Source of the DNA: Apostichopus japonicus
Taxonomy: Eukaryota > Echinodermata > Holothuroidea > Aspidochirotida > Stichopodidae
Assembly (NCBI RefSeq): GCF_037975245.1
Contig: NC_092576.1
Span: forward strand, 16,402,111-16,466,110
DNA length: 64,000 nt
Direction: 5' to 3'
Notes under the pieces: generated by a model
The model's database searches: none
What the model was told of the DNA's origin: nothing
What the model saw: the letters and a program-made list of their open reading frames with translations, nothing else
Shown here: positions 1-17,526 of the stretch, piece after piece
Numbering within the stretch: position 1 is the first letter of the stretch
How the letters are laid out: every line of letters starts with the position of its first letter
Position numbers and translations under genes: made by a program

Positions 1-2339
<2,339 letters not shown>

Positions 2340-5065
2340 TTTAAAGGGTAGTGCAAGGCCAGGAATTATTCTTTTAACTATATGCAGGTTGGTCTAACAT
2401 GTTCTGTGCTCCTTTGAGCCTACGGTTAAAGTTAGTGGAAACTGACAAAACTGTTGCTTCTGCCCAGTATATAAATTGCTGCCACCCTTGTTGAGGACTA
2501 CTAATTTAGCATAGCAAAAAAGTACCTGAAATCAGACGGGGGGGGGGGGCACATGGGGAACCAAATTTTCTGTGTTCAAAGCATATCCTACACCCCTGCT
2601 TAGGACTACTAGTTGAGTAAAACTTAGCTTTTTTTTTGGTAATTTTTTTTTGAAAGGGTGTATATATATATTCAACATAAAGGGCAAGACCAGGAATTAG
2701 CCTTAAATGAACTAAATAGGTTGGCAGGTTGGTCCCACATTTTCTGCGCTTATTAGATCGTACTGTAAATGTGTGCGGAAACTGATACTGTTGCTTCTGC
2801 CCAGTATATAAAGCTGTCACCCTTGATAAGGTCTACCAATTGAGTAGCCAAAAAGTACATTACAGTGAAGGGGGGGGGGCACATGGGGGAACCAAATTTT
2901 CTGTGTACAAATCAAGAGCATATCCTTAACCCCTGTGGAGGGCGTTGTGGTTAAGGCAGTGGACTTGCGATCTAAGGATTACAGGTTCGAGTCCTGGCCA
3001 GATCATTACGCTGTGTCCTTGGGCAAGGTGCTTTATCTCCATTGCCTCTCTTCACCCTGATGTTTAAATGGGGACTTGCGAGGTAACTTGTAAATATTGT
3101 TGTGGTGCACTGTGGTGCCCCAGGAGAGATTGATTGAATTGTGCACACTATAATGTGTAGGTGTAACAAGTTACCAATGACCAGGATTAAGTTGAAAAGT
3201 TGTGTGAGAAGGCCTTGGCCCTGAACAAATCTGTAAAACCTGAAAATTAAAAACTCAACTTCTTTTTTTTTGCAATTTTTTTTAAAGGGTATATTCAACA
3301 TGCGCTTATTAGATCGTACTGTAAATGTGTGTGGAAACTGACATTGTTGCTTCTGCCCAGTATATAAAGCTGCCACCCATGATAAGGACTACTAATTGAG
3401 TAGCCAAAAAGTGCATAAAAGTCTGGGGATGAGGGAACACACAGTTACTTCTGCCCAATATGAAATACATAACAAGCTGTCATCCCTGATGAGGACTACT
3501 AATAAAAAGAAATTTAGCATTATTTCTTAAAAAATTCTGTGGGGATATTAAACAGGAAGTGCTAGCCCAGGAATTATCTTTAACTATATATACAGCAGGT
3601 TATTTGACAGGTTGGGCCCACATTTTCTGTGCTTATTAGGGCCTACTGTAAATGTTAGTGGGAACAGACGTAATAGTTGCTTTCTGCCCTTTATGTAGTT
3701 CATGTCAAGCTGCAACTCCTGTTAAGGACTACTAATTCAGTAAAGCTAAGCAGCTTTTTGTAAAACAATTTTGTGGGATTAATATAAAATATGAAATGCC
3801 AGGAGTTATTCTTTGACCTTTACAGCAGGTTATTGGCAGGTTGGTCCCACATTTTCTGTGCTCATTTGAGCCTACTGTAAATGTTGGTGAAAACTGACTA
3901 TATTGTTGCTTCTGCCCAGTATGAATACAAATAAGCTGCTATCCTTGTTGAGGACTACTAGAAAAAAAAAAGTTATTATTATTTCTTAAAAGTTTTGTGG
4001 GTATATAAAACAGGAAGTGCTAGGCCAGGAATGATCTTTTACTATATATACAGTACAGCAGGTTATTTGGCAGGTTGGTCCCACATTTTCTGTGCTCATT
4101 AGGGCCTACTGTAAATGTTATTGGGAACAGATATAACAGTTGCTTCTACCCAGTATGTCGTATATAAAGCTGCAACCCCTGTTATCACTATACTAATTGA
4201 GTAAAACAAAGCAGATTGTAATTGTAAAACAATTTGGTGGGGATATAAAACAAGAAGTGCAAGTTAGCCATGATCTATCCTTTTAACCAACAGCAGGTTG
4301 GTCCCACATTTTCTGTGCTCATTGAAGCCTATACTGTAAATGAAAGTGGTAACGGACAACACAGTTGCTTCTACCCAGTATGTAGTATATAAAGTTAGGC
4401 CTATACTAATTGAGTAAAACTAAGCAGATTTTAATTGTAAAACAATTTGGTGTTGATATAAAACAAGAAGTGCAAGCTAGCCATGATTTATCCTTTTAAA
4501 TAACAGCAGGTTGGTCCCACATTTTCTGTGCTCATTGAAGCCTATACTGTAAATGTGTAGTACATATCAAGCTGCAACTCCTGTTAAAGACTACTAATTG
4601 GGTAAAGCATAGCTGCTTTTTGTAAAACAATTTTGTGGGATTAACATAAAATATAAAAGGCCAGGAGTTATTCTTTGACCTTTACAGCAGGTTATTGGCA
4701 GGTTGGTCCCACATTTTCTTCTTTTTTTGTGCTCATTAGGGCCTACTGTAAATGTTAGTGGGAACAAACTTAGTTGCTTTCTGCCCGTTATGTAGTACAT
4801 GTCAAGCTGCAGCTCCTGTTAAGGACTACTTATTGAGTAAAGCTAAGCCGCTTTTTGTAAAACAATTTTGTGGGAATATAAAATTTGAAAGGCCATGAGT
4901 TATTCTTTGACGTTTACCGCAGGTTAATTGGCAGGTTGGTCCCACATTTTCTGTGCTCATTTGAGCCTACTGTAAATGTTAGTGCAAACTGACAACATTG
5001 TTGATTCTGCCCTGTATGAATACATATAAAGCTGCTATCCTTGTTGAGCACTACTAATAGAAAAA
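2340..5065. repeat. Diverged satellite of about 220-330 bp units
   Basis: The same ordered blocks recur about nine or ten times. Each unit has a block like 'ccaggaattattcttt', then 'ggttggtcccacattttctg', then 'gcctactgtaaatgttagtg', then 'gttgcttctgcccagtat', then 'gaggactactaat'. Units start near 2359, 2690, 3567, 3800, 4026, 4250, 4460, 4665 and 4905. They are diverged and of unequal length, so this is an old array. Two early units carry poly-G tracts near 2538 and 2870. A SINE interrupts one unit. No protein is encoded; the open frames simply run through the repeat. Confidence 0.85.
2935..3262 (+). mobile_element. tRNA-derived SINE inside the satellite
   Basis: A tRNA-like head lies at about 2937-3000. 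It has an A-box-like stretch (tgtggttaaggcagtgg) and a perfect B box (ggttcgagtcc) at 2984-2994, which together form a Pol III internal promoter. The body includes 'gtgtccttgggcaaggtgc' and an 'aaatggggac' block, as in SINE2-type repeats of many marine invertebrates. It breaks a satellite unit: the unit reads normally up to 'acccctg' and resumes at a T-rich tract. I saw no clean target-site duplication. The head has lost a good tRNA cloverleaf, so it is not a functional tRNA gene. Confidence 0.8.
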
Positions 5066-5699
5066 AACTTAGCATTATTTATTAAAAAGTTCTTTTAACG
5101 AACAGCAGTTATTCTGATGTATCAATTAAACAGAGAAATACTTTGAATTAGAATACCTTGATGCCAAGTTTGTTGTGCATGAAAAGGTATTAGTTCAAAC
5201 TTAAACTGAATGAAAAGTGAATTACTCTGGTCAATTTGTCAAATTATATACAGCGCAGACTGAAAGATAAGGACGACTGTGAAGAATTGAAAATGTTCTT
5301 GTCCTAACATATATCGATTCCTTAACTTGACACATCTGAATGGCTAAAGGAGGAAAGGTAGTTATGAGAGATAAATGTGTTCCTTACTTTCTGTACAGTA
5401 ATCCTCCAGCTCATTGAGCTGGGATGTCAACTTAAGAAAAATTCATATATATATATATACCGTTTTTTCTGCCGATTAGAGAAATTTCTGTTGGAAATTG
5501 CTATTGCTGAGGCAATTTTTTGGGGGAAAATCTTTGCAGGATGAATATCTATTGCTAATTGGGGGGGGGGGGGGGGACAGTACAGAAACTTATGTGTAAT
5601 TTATCTTTCAACTACCAAAGCTCCTTTAATTTCTGTCTTAGAGAGAGACTCGGTATTTGTGTTCATTAGATGGTACGTCCCACAAAGGAGTTAATCCTG

Positions 5700-6178
5700 C
5701 ATTTTGGGATTGGTACCCAAACCTTTTGAAAGGTCTGCTTTTGGTCCCAGACATGTTGGAACAGCAAGATTTTTGGTCCCACATATTTGGTGTGATTCCA
5801 CAAATTTAGTTTGAAACATGTTTTATCTGGTCCCACAAATGATGCTTCTCAGGTGTGTTTTTTTGGTCCCACAATTTGGTCTGGTCCCACAAATGATGTT
5901 TCTCAGGTGTGTTTTTTTTTTTTTGGTCCCACAATTTGGTCTGGTCCCACAAATGATGTTTCTCGGGTGTGTTTTTTTGGTCCCACAATTTGGTCTGGTC
6001 CCACAAATGATGATTCTCAGGTGTGTTTTTTTTGGTCCCACAATTTGGTCTGGTCCCACAAATAATGTTTCTTAGGTGTGTTTTTGTGGTCCCATATATT
6101 TGGACTGGTCCCACAAAGGTGTGTTTTTAAGGTCTCACACATAAGGTGTACATTCTGGTCCCACAAATCAAGTCCAAC
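5700..6178. repeat. GGTCCCACAA minisatellite, about 55-65 bp unit
   Basis: About six or seven tandem units follow the pattern 'tttggtctggtcccacaaat', 'gatgtttctcaggtgtg', T-run, 'ggtcccacaa'. Unit length varies mainly through the T run (7 to 12 T). Irregular single 'ggtcccac' blocks flank the array on both sides. Open frames on both strands (for example repeated Trp-Asp-Gln) are by-products of the repeat. Confidence 0.9.
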
Positions 6179-6234
6179 AATTGTTGATGCAAAACGTACC
6201 AAGTTACTGGTCCCATTATAATTGTGGAGGTGAG

Positions 6235-6378
6235 TATGCGTGGGTGTGTGTGTGTGTATGTGCATATATGTGTCCATATGTGTATATGTATGTGTGTATA
6301 TGTATATGTGTGTATATATATATGTATATATATATATTTATATATATATGTATATATATATATATATTTATTTATTTA
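6235..6378. repeat. (TG)n / (TA)n low-complexity tract
   Basis: TG-rich sequence with interspersed 'tgtgtatatgtatatg' passes into (TA)n and then 'tttatttatttatt'. No gene is seen. Confidence 0.85.
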
Positions 6379-6499
6379 TTGTTTATGTATTTTGTACACT
6401 AACAATTTAAAATAATTTTTTGCTACATACTCACTTTTGATGTCCTTTTTATAAATATTTATATTTATACTGGAAATAAATATAATTTGTTCAGGCCCA

Positions 6500-7215
6500 T
6501 GAGAATCATTGATTATTGTCTATCCTCAGTTCCCTACCTATAATGTATGTATAATCATTGTTTGAACCCACACCTTAATTTGGGTACTTTGTAGTCCCCA
6601 AATAATGTACTAAATCCATTTATTTGAATAACTTTACAGATTCTCATAGTGAAATAATGTGATATAACTAAACTACCTATTAGCAACTATTTAAAATGGG
6701 ATTTCAGATACACAAGGATGCCCATTCATTTACTGAATATTTAATAGTAATTATTGCGGTTGTACACACTGTGATATACATGGTTATGAAAAATCTTCCA
6801 GTGCTGAATCCAAACTGTCTCTTTTACATTCCATTGAGGTGCCATGAAGAGAGCAAAGTTAGTTGAAGATAAATTAATGTTAACAAATCTTATTTAAATT
6901 ACTAAGAATAAGTGTCCATTATTTATCACTATTGCTACTCTGTGTAATCGTTACTTCATCTCGCCTCTTCCAATTCTTTCAGAACTTTGCAGGTGAAATG
7001 GTATTAGTTTCCCATTATTGTAAAGTATAGTAAAATCAAAAATAATCTGTCAGTGAAGGCCCATCAGAAAGATTCCCAAACCACACCCTGCCCCCTCCCT
7101 AAATTAATCAAACTTTAGATTCACTGTACGCTAGGCTCTTAGGAAGCTTTTCATGTAGAGATGTACCATGATTAAAATGTAGGTATAATCATTGCTTAAA
7201 CCGACACCTTACACT
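6500..7215. repeat. Dispersed repeat family, copy A
   Basis: This stretch is clearly paralogous to 12585-13215. Shared blocks include 'aatcattgtttgaacc', 'tagtccccaaataatgt', 'ataactttacagattctcat' and 'acaaggatgcccattcat'. The order of two blocks differs between the copies, and the 'aatcattg..t..accgacacctt' block recurs inside each copy, so the family is internally repetitive. I found no coding sequence and no clear termini. It may be a non-autonomous transposon. Confidence 0.75.
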
Positions 7216-8468
7216 CAGCAAATTGTTACACAGGTTAAGTAAATTGTTACTTGATTTTCATGTCAAATAAGAACACTAAAATATTTAAGTAAAATTTACT
7301 TAACTGCTGTTTTGTAACGTTTAAGATGATCATGTAACGCAACTACAAAACTATGATGTAAAATTTTGCCAGCGATTTCTACATAATGCACCCTTTAAGT
7401 AAGAGTTTTAAACATGATTTAGGTTAATTATTAAAATCAGCTTAATGCATTTTTTTGTTATTAAATCGACCACAACAGAAAGGCACATTTAAGAGATAAC
7501 AAGAAGGAATGACAACATCAATAATTCAGAATATTTGATGAATTCAACCTTTTATTTCAACACTTAATTAAGAGGGTATCCTGTGCATCTACAAGAATGC
7601 ATGAATAGTGAACTACAGCCATGAATATTTTAGTTTTTGTGTCCAGATATGTTGCATCAGATACATAAGGCGGCCGTTACCACATTGATATCATACTTTC
7701 AAACGGTTGAAGTTTTCAGCAATGTGAATCCTACTTTTACCTATAAAAAAAAATACAACTAACAAAAACATACACAACAGGTCATAACAAAAACATTAAC
7801 AAAAGGTACTATCTCTTATAGGTGCATGCTAACGAACATTTAAATGATATACTCTGTTAGTTTCTGAGATGCATGTACACAAAGCATTTAGTCGGCTTAG
7901 GAATTTTAACCCAACATGTAAAGATATTTAAAATGTCCCAACAAATAACATAATCATCTGTATGTTTGCAAAATTTGTCAAAGATACAACTCTACCCGCA
8001 GCATTAGCTAAAATTTATTGCATAAACATACATTAAATGATCTGTTCATATTAACTTTAATTTCAATAATAAATCATCAACCCATTAACGTTCCAAGAAA
8101 CATAATCTTCTGAGAGCTCTTATAGCTCTTAGAGTCTCTTAGAGCTTTACAAGTTAAACATGCTGGTATTAGACCTTTGACATTTCATGATTGTAATGAA
8201 CTATTCTAAAGCATTCATTCAAACATTGCAGTTGCTACTTCCTCATGCGCGCAACACTTCAGCTATTTGACATATGCATATATTAGCCAAAAGTACACTT
8301 TGTTTTAACAAAAAAAAAACATCTAGCAATCTTGTTAATAATTAACTTCAGCTGCCGCAACATCCTTAAAACTTGACCTTTTATCTCAAGTATTATGGAG
8401 TACAACTGTGCAATATATTTATAAAGTAACAACCATTACGGAAAATTATCAAGGTGTCGTGCTTTTAT

Positions 8469-8472
<4 letters not shown>
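7216..8472. other. Gene-free AT-rich sequence
   Basis: No exon or recognised element. A short region near 7230-7330 is rich in 'aagtaaattgttact' and 'taaaatttacttaac' words that may belong to the edge of the dispersed repeat. Confidence 0.45.
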
Positions 8473-12584
<4,112 letters not shown>

Positions 12585-13215
12585 TGCTATGTAGTCCCCA
12601 AATAATGTCCTAGATTGAACCATTCATTCAAACAATTTGCCAGATTCCAATATTTGAATAACATGGAACGTGAAATGGTACAGTTACACCCAAAATCGGT
12701 CAGTGAAGGTGCATCATAATCATTGATATTGCCTATCCTCGGTTCCCTACCCACATACTGACCCCCTCCCTAAAAGATATCAAACTCTAGATTCTCTAAG
12801 CTCATAGGAAGCTATTTATGTGGAGATGTACAGTGCTTAATGTATGTTTAATCATTGTTTGAACCGACACTTTAAGTTGAGTGCTTTGTAGTTTGTGTTT
12901 ATTTATTTGTTTTATCACAAGAAAGTCCCAAAGTATCCCCCAAATAGTCCCCAGGTAGTCCCTAAATAATGTCTAAATCCATTCATTTGAATAACTTTAC
13001 AGATTCTCATAGTGAAATAATTTGATATAACTTAATTACCTACTAACAACTATTTAAAATGGAATTTTCAGATTCACAAGGATGCCCATTCATATACTGA
13101 ATATTTAATAGTAATCATTGCACATGTACACACTGTAATATACATGAATATGAAAATCTTCTATTACTGAATCCCAATGGTACTCTTTACTTTCCATTGT
13201 GTTGCCTCAGAACGT
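12585..13215. repeat. Dispersed repeat family, copy B
   Basis: Paralogous to 6500-7215. It shares the 'tgtagtccccaaataatgtc', 'attctcatagtgaaataat' and 'actgaatatttaatagtaat' blocks, and 'ccccctccctaaa' followed by the 'gattc' region. The block that precedes the others here follows them in copy A, pointing to rearrangement or a tandem original structure. Confidence 0.75.
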
Positions 13216-14397
13216 GTACTATATTGTTCTTAAATGATGTTCTAGATTCATTCATTATTATAGTGACACTACTGCTACTCTGCTGCTTTCAGCTGAACAT
13301 AGTAGACCTTATTCCTATTATAATATATGTTTTTACACCACATATATTAATGAGAGTGTTGTAACAAACATTATGGCTTATAACCCCAAAACAATCTGAT
13401 TAGATTATGTTTTATTTACTCAATATTAGAAGTAAGAGAAAAATCCATTCATTCTAAGCAAATCAGGTGGATTATAAGCAGATGCCACATGATTGCCCTA
13501 CTGAGCCTCACTGGGGAAAATTGTTTTGCCTATGTAGTTCTTTTTTTTATATCAATATCTCATTTGAAAGAAATATTACAGGCAGGCTCTCTCAAATCAA
13601 ACTATCAGTAACTTACAGTTCTCAAAATCTGTTTACAATAATTTATATTTTTAATGTTAATGAAGAATGTCATGTTGTTGATGTTTCATGCGAAATAAAA
13701 TAAAAGTAATAATAGCACAACATGATTCACACTACATACAGCATATAGGTGCAGATCGGAAACAGAAACTGGCCAACATGTGAGTAATTATACAGCCTGT
13801 TCCCTCCATTTTCACCATATTTTACTCTGTTTCCTTTTTAGTCCGTCAGGTTACAAAATGTTAGCCAGTAAAGTGGCTTCAAAGGATACTGTAGTGCTTT
13901 CCCACACCTGGGGTATTGGGGTGTTAACTCTTCAGAGGTTCCTGATACTTCAAGTCCAATTACATCCCCTCAAAATATATAAGTTTGATATTTTCTCACC
14001 ATGGTTTTATGTACAAGGGGCACTACGTGGTCCAGAACAAAAGGTCTTAACAATGAAAGTAATGTGTAGGATTGCCTACAAATGTCAGTATTAAGTTATG
14101 TTGTACTTTTGTTATTACATTTCTCATTTAAAACAATAAAAAATAAATTGTATGAAATTTGTTGTTCCAAGTTAGGCATGCATCGAACAACACAAGAGGA
14201 TTTGAAAGAGAAACTGGGAGGATCAGCACTCTGGGATCCCTATTATCATGTGTGGAACCATATGTTAATGTGTTTCTTCCTTGGTCCCTTAATTTGTCCA
14301 AAGATACAAATATGTACCCCAACTATATAGGTTTATAATATACCAAGAGTGGTGTCCCAACACTGAGGTGTATGTGTGTATATATTTATGTATGTAT
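13216..14397. other. Gene-free sequence
   Basis: Two open frames of about 80-100 codons lie here on the plus strand but have no recognisable motif. Nothing else is seen. Confidence 0.4.
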
Positions 14398-14623
14398 TTT
14401 AGATCCTCCTGCAAGCAGGAACTCGCGAAGAAGCCGTCATTGGCTTATGAAAGCCGCAAACTGACCGATGTCAGTTTCTTAGATTCATATTAAACGTCCA
14501 TGATTATGAATTGTCAATTGTCAACAACTCTGTAACTGGACGACATACATTAATCTGGGAGTGACTCGAACTCGGGACCTTATGGTTGAAAGGCACCGAA
14601 GTTAACTACTGAGTTAACACTCC
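14398..14623 (-). mobile_element. tRNA-derived SINE (family S2), copy 1
   Basis: Read on the minus strand, the head at 14623 has an A-box-like 'actcagtagttaac' and a B-box-like 'gagttcgagtcac'. A body of about 170 bp follows, ending in 'gcgagttcctgcttgcagg'. Two close relatives lie at 53191-53415 and 54731-54953. The B box here is the best preserved of the three. The element joins a 50-bp minisatellite directly at its head. Confidence 0.75.
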
Positions 14624-14634
14624 AAATGAATATT

Positions 14635-14780
14635 TATGTGGGTACATGTAATATGCTGGTGTATGGAATGTATCTGCTGGTGTATATGTGGGTACATGTA
14701 ATATGCTGGTGTATGGAATGTATCTGCTGGTGTATATGTAGGTACATGTAATATGCTGGTGTATGGAATGGGTTTGTAAA
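14635..14780. repeat. 50-bp minisatellite next to SINE S2
   Basis: About 2.8 tandem copies of a 50-bp unit built from 'gggtacatgtaatatgctgg' and 'tgtatggaatgtatctgctg'. The same unit flanks the SINE copy at 54731-54953 and the composite repeat near 20290, so it belongs to one larger repeat family. Confidence 0.85.
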
Positions 14781-17236
14781 CGGCGTCTATTGGGGATACA
14801 CGTAGGAAAAGTACCCATGAACTGGGGCTACTGCGCCAAGCGGGGATATCCCCGTTTTTATTTTCACTCGGAAAGTACTTTTTAGACTTCTCGGAGCACG
14901 CCCTCGAATTTTAGGGGCAGTTTGAGCACTATCCTTGGTTGGCCGTCAAAACGTCTGTTTGCGTGTGTTAAGTATGTGAATGTTGCATATAGTCTAATTA
15001 TGGAAGCTGCAAACTGTATGCCAACAAACATATAAGAGGCACTATTATGAACATGCTACAGTATAATACTTTTTGGCAAACATTTTAAAATAGGTTCTCA
15101 CTCTCAGCACTGTAATAAAGCAGTTTTACAGCAGAAGTGTCACTGTTTTGGGCAAGTTCTGATTAGTGTAAAGCTATGAAATGAGGTTGAGATGTTGTGA
15201 GCAATTTTGAATTTAGACAAACTTTCCTTGTCAAAATTTTAAGGAGCTCGAACCATACGTTGAGAACTGGAAGTAGTGTATAAGTTAGCTCAATTGAATT
15301 GAGTAAAAAGGCCTAACTCTACTGTCATAGAGTTAGGATATTGTAACAAGGTCATGTATAAAACAAACTCCTGTAGTAACATTTGCTTGCGCTTCACCTT
15401 GAGTGAAATTTCAAATGTCTCATCATGCAAGTTATAACTCTGGAATACATTTTTACGTCTTTGTTTCAGTTAATATGATGAGGACCAGGACCAGAAGAGG
15501 TGGAGGTCCACTGGAGGAGGCATTAAAATATATTAATGTCAAAGACAAATGACCTAGTTTTTGTGTTCAACAGTGTTCAACAAGAGCACAGAAAAGTGAA
15601 TATTTAATACTTTCATCAATGTAATCATTAAAAAGTATCCACAGTATAACAATTCTTCAACTATTTAAAGTAACTTAAGCATCTGTCAGACATAATTTAG
15701 ACAAAATAGTAGTTCATAATAGGTTACCAAGGAACAACTAAGCTATCACCAAGAAGTTGATCTCTATTACCTGGGTTCATTAGTAGGGCAAACTATGGAC
15801 TGATTATTTTGTAGTAGACATACAGTATGTAGTGTTGCTATGTGTAAAATTTCTATTTTTCAGTTTTAATTATGCTGTTCATTTCATGCATTTGCTTTCT
15901 TATTAACAATATTCTCTGGCATTCAATATTTTGATTATAGGTAGAGGGCTGATAACCACCACATCATTTGCAAAGGGACAGTTTCTGCTGCAATACAGTG
16001 GAAAACTCTGCAGCTGGAAAGAATGAGATGCACCAGAAGAAAAACTTTCCAGTGGTCTCAATTTTTTTTTCCAGTGTAAAGGCAAAAAGTATTGGTAAGT
16101 GCGATATGTGGTATGTTGTGAGTAAGGAATAAAAGTTGTTAGGTAGAGTTGTGGTTCAGCAATTATTTTAAATGGCTGTAAACAATCTGTCAAGACTCAT
16201 TTCATCTGAATTGTTCTGGTGCTGGCATCAACTATGAAACACAGCTGACTAGTGGGTTAAGTTTGCTGCTTCACTTTAATTCACATGAAACATTTAAAGC
16301 TTAACTTCTTTTTTGCAAAGAAATAATTTACAAATAATTTTGAAATTGGTATTGGTTACTAATCGAAAATTAAAAAATGACTTCTACTGTTTGATAAATG
16401 GCTCTACATTAGGTCATTAACTTCAAGATGATCTGATTAATGTCTTTCCAGAAAGGTCAACAAATTGGTGCAATGCCAGTAACAGGTTTTAGTGCAAGTG
16501 TGACTGCAGCTTAATGTTTTATTCAGAATGACCTTTTTTAAGTAGTATATTTGCTATGTTTTATGCTATTTTTGCAGCATTGATTCAACCAAGGAACACT
16601 GGATGCATAGCTTTTATTTCCTAATGATGTTAAAATACCTAGCTAGTCTTGCAAGTATTGAATACATTCAATTTATCCTGCTTTTCCTATTTATGCCACA
16701 TTTGCCAAACATTGTGTCCAAAATGAAACCAAAGAGGTTAGCATACTTTTCCTAATTTGATGTATGAATTCTGTTTTATTCTAGTTCTTTTTCAAGTTGG
16801 TTTTGAGCAAATTATGTCCATCCCTAAAAAATGTTCACAAAACCCTTTTAAGAGGAATATTACTTTTAATTTCATTTCCCTTGCTGTGTCAATTTCAATC
16901 AAATGCAGTTACTCAAATGCTTTTTTACATTCAACTGTGTTACTCCTTTACTATGTTACAGATATGAGGCTATTATGAAATGCCACTTCTTAGAAAAAAA
17001 AAGAGAATTTACATTGAGGGAAAATGTTTGTTTGTAGAGCAAAACTACCACTTTTGTAATATCTGGAAACCTTGCAAGGCTTAACAAGTAGTGCCACTCA
17101 CCATGCAAAGGAAAATTTATCAAAACTTAATACAAAAACCAACTGCCCCTCCCCCCTGCCAAATATTACTTGTTACTTTTTTTAATTTTTTTTTTCTTAT
17201 ATAGATCAGAAAAATCAGTGATGAAAGTATGACTAT
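14781..17236. other. Mostly gene-free sequence
   Basis: No convincing exon. One weak possibility is plus-strand sequence after a 'ttgtttcag' acceptor-like site near 15468, open for about 26 codons and rich in Arg and Gly; it is too short to call. Confidence 0.35.
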
Positions 17237-17526
17237 AAGGAAGAAATTCAAGAAGTCACCCCTCACCAAAACAGCCAATTAGTTCAAAACATCAGTGCCC
17301 TCTAGACCAAAAAAAAGGACCTTGGTCAGAAGAAAAACAGGCTGCAGTTAAGCGTCACCTGGGTAACTTCATAGCTATGCAAAAGCTGCAAGGAAAGGAA
17401 GCTATTCAGGCGACCTTGAAGAAAGAGAGGTGTCTTCAGAAAAGATATTGGAGAAACGTAAAGGACTTTGTACGAAACAGCATAACTTCAAGAGCTAGAA
17501 AGTCGGGAAGAGGTCTCTTGCACTGA
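17237..17526 (+). CDS. Possible 3' exon: Trp-rich helical DNA-binding-like domain
   Basis: One frame runs open from just after a stop near 17234 to a TGA at 17524. From about 17314 it encodes a stretch with a GPWSEE start, then a HLGNFI block, a KEAIQATLKKE block and a RYWRNVKDFVRNSI block. I recognise this spacing from uncharacterised proteins of fish and marine invertebrates that carry a short Myb/SANT-like module of the form PW-x-EE...HL..FI...R.W...K..V.N.I; the match is from memory and not verified. A poly-pyrimidine tract ending in 'tatatag' at 17204 could be an acceptor, but the frame straight after it hits a stop, and an A8 run lies at the domain edge, so a frameshifted pseudogene or a different acceptor (for example 'ccaattag' near 17281) is possible. 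No upstream exons were identified. Confidence 0.4.

Noticed and set aside
3480-3520. Second hammerhead (CTGATGAG followed by GAAA)
   Set aside because: No stem II can form between the two boxes, and the words belong to the diverged satellite unit 'gaggactactaat'.
5806-6114. Repetitive Trp-Asp-Gln-rich protein on the minus strand and its plus-strand counterparts
   Set aside because: Open in several frames and on both strands because the minisatellite lacks stops. No start context or codon bias.
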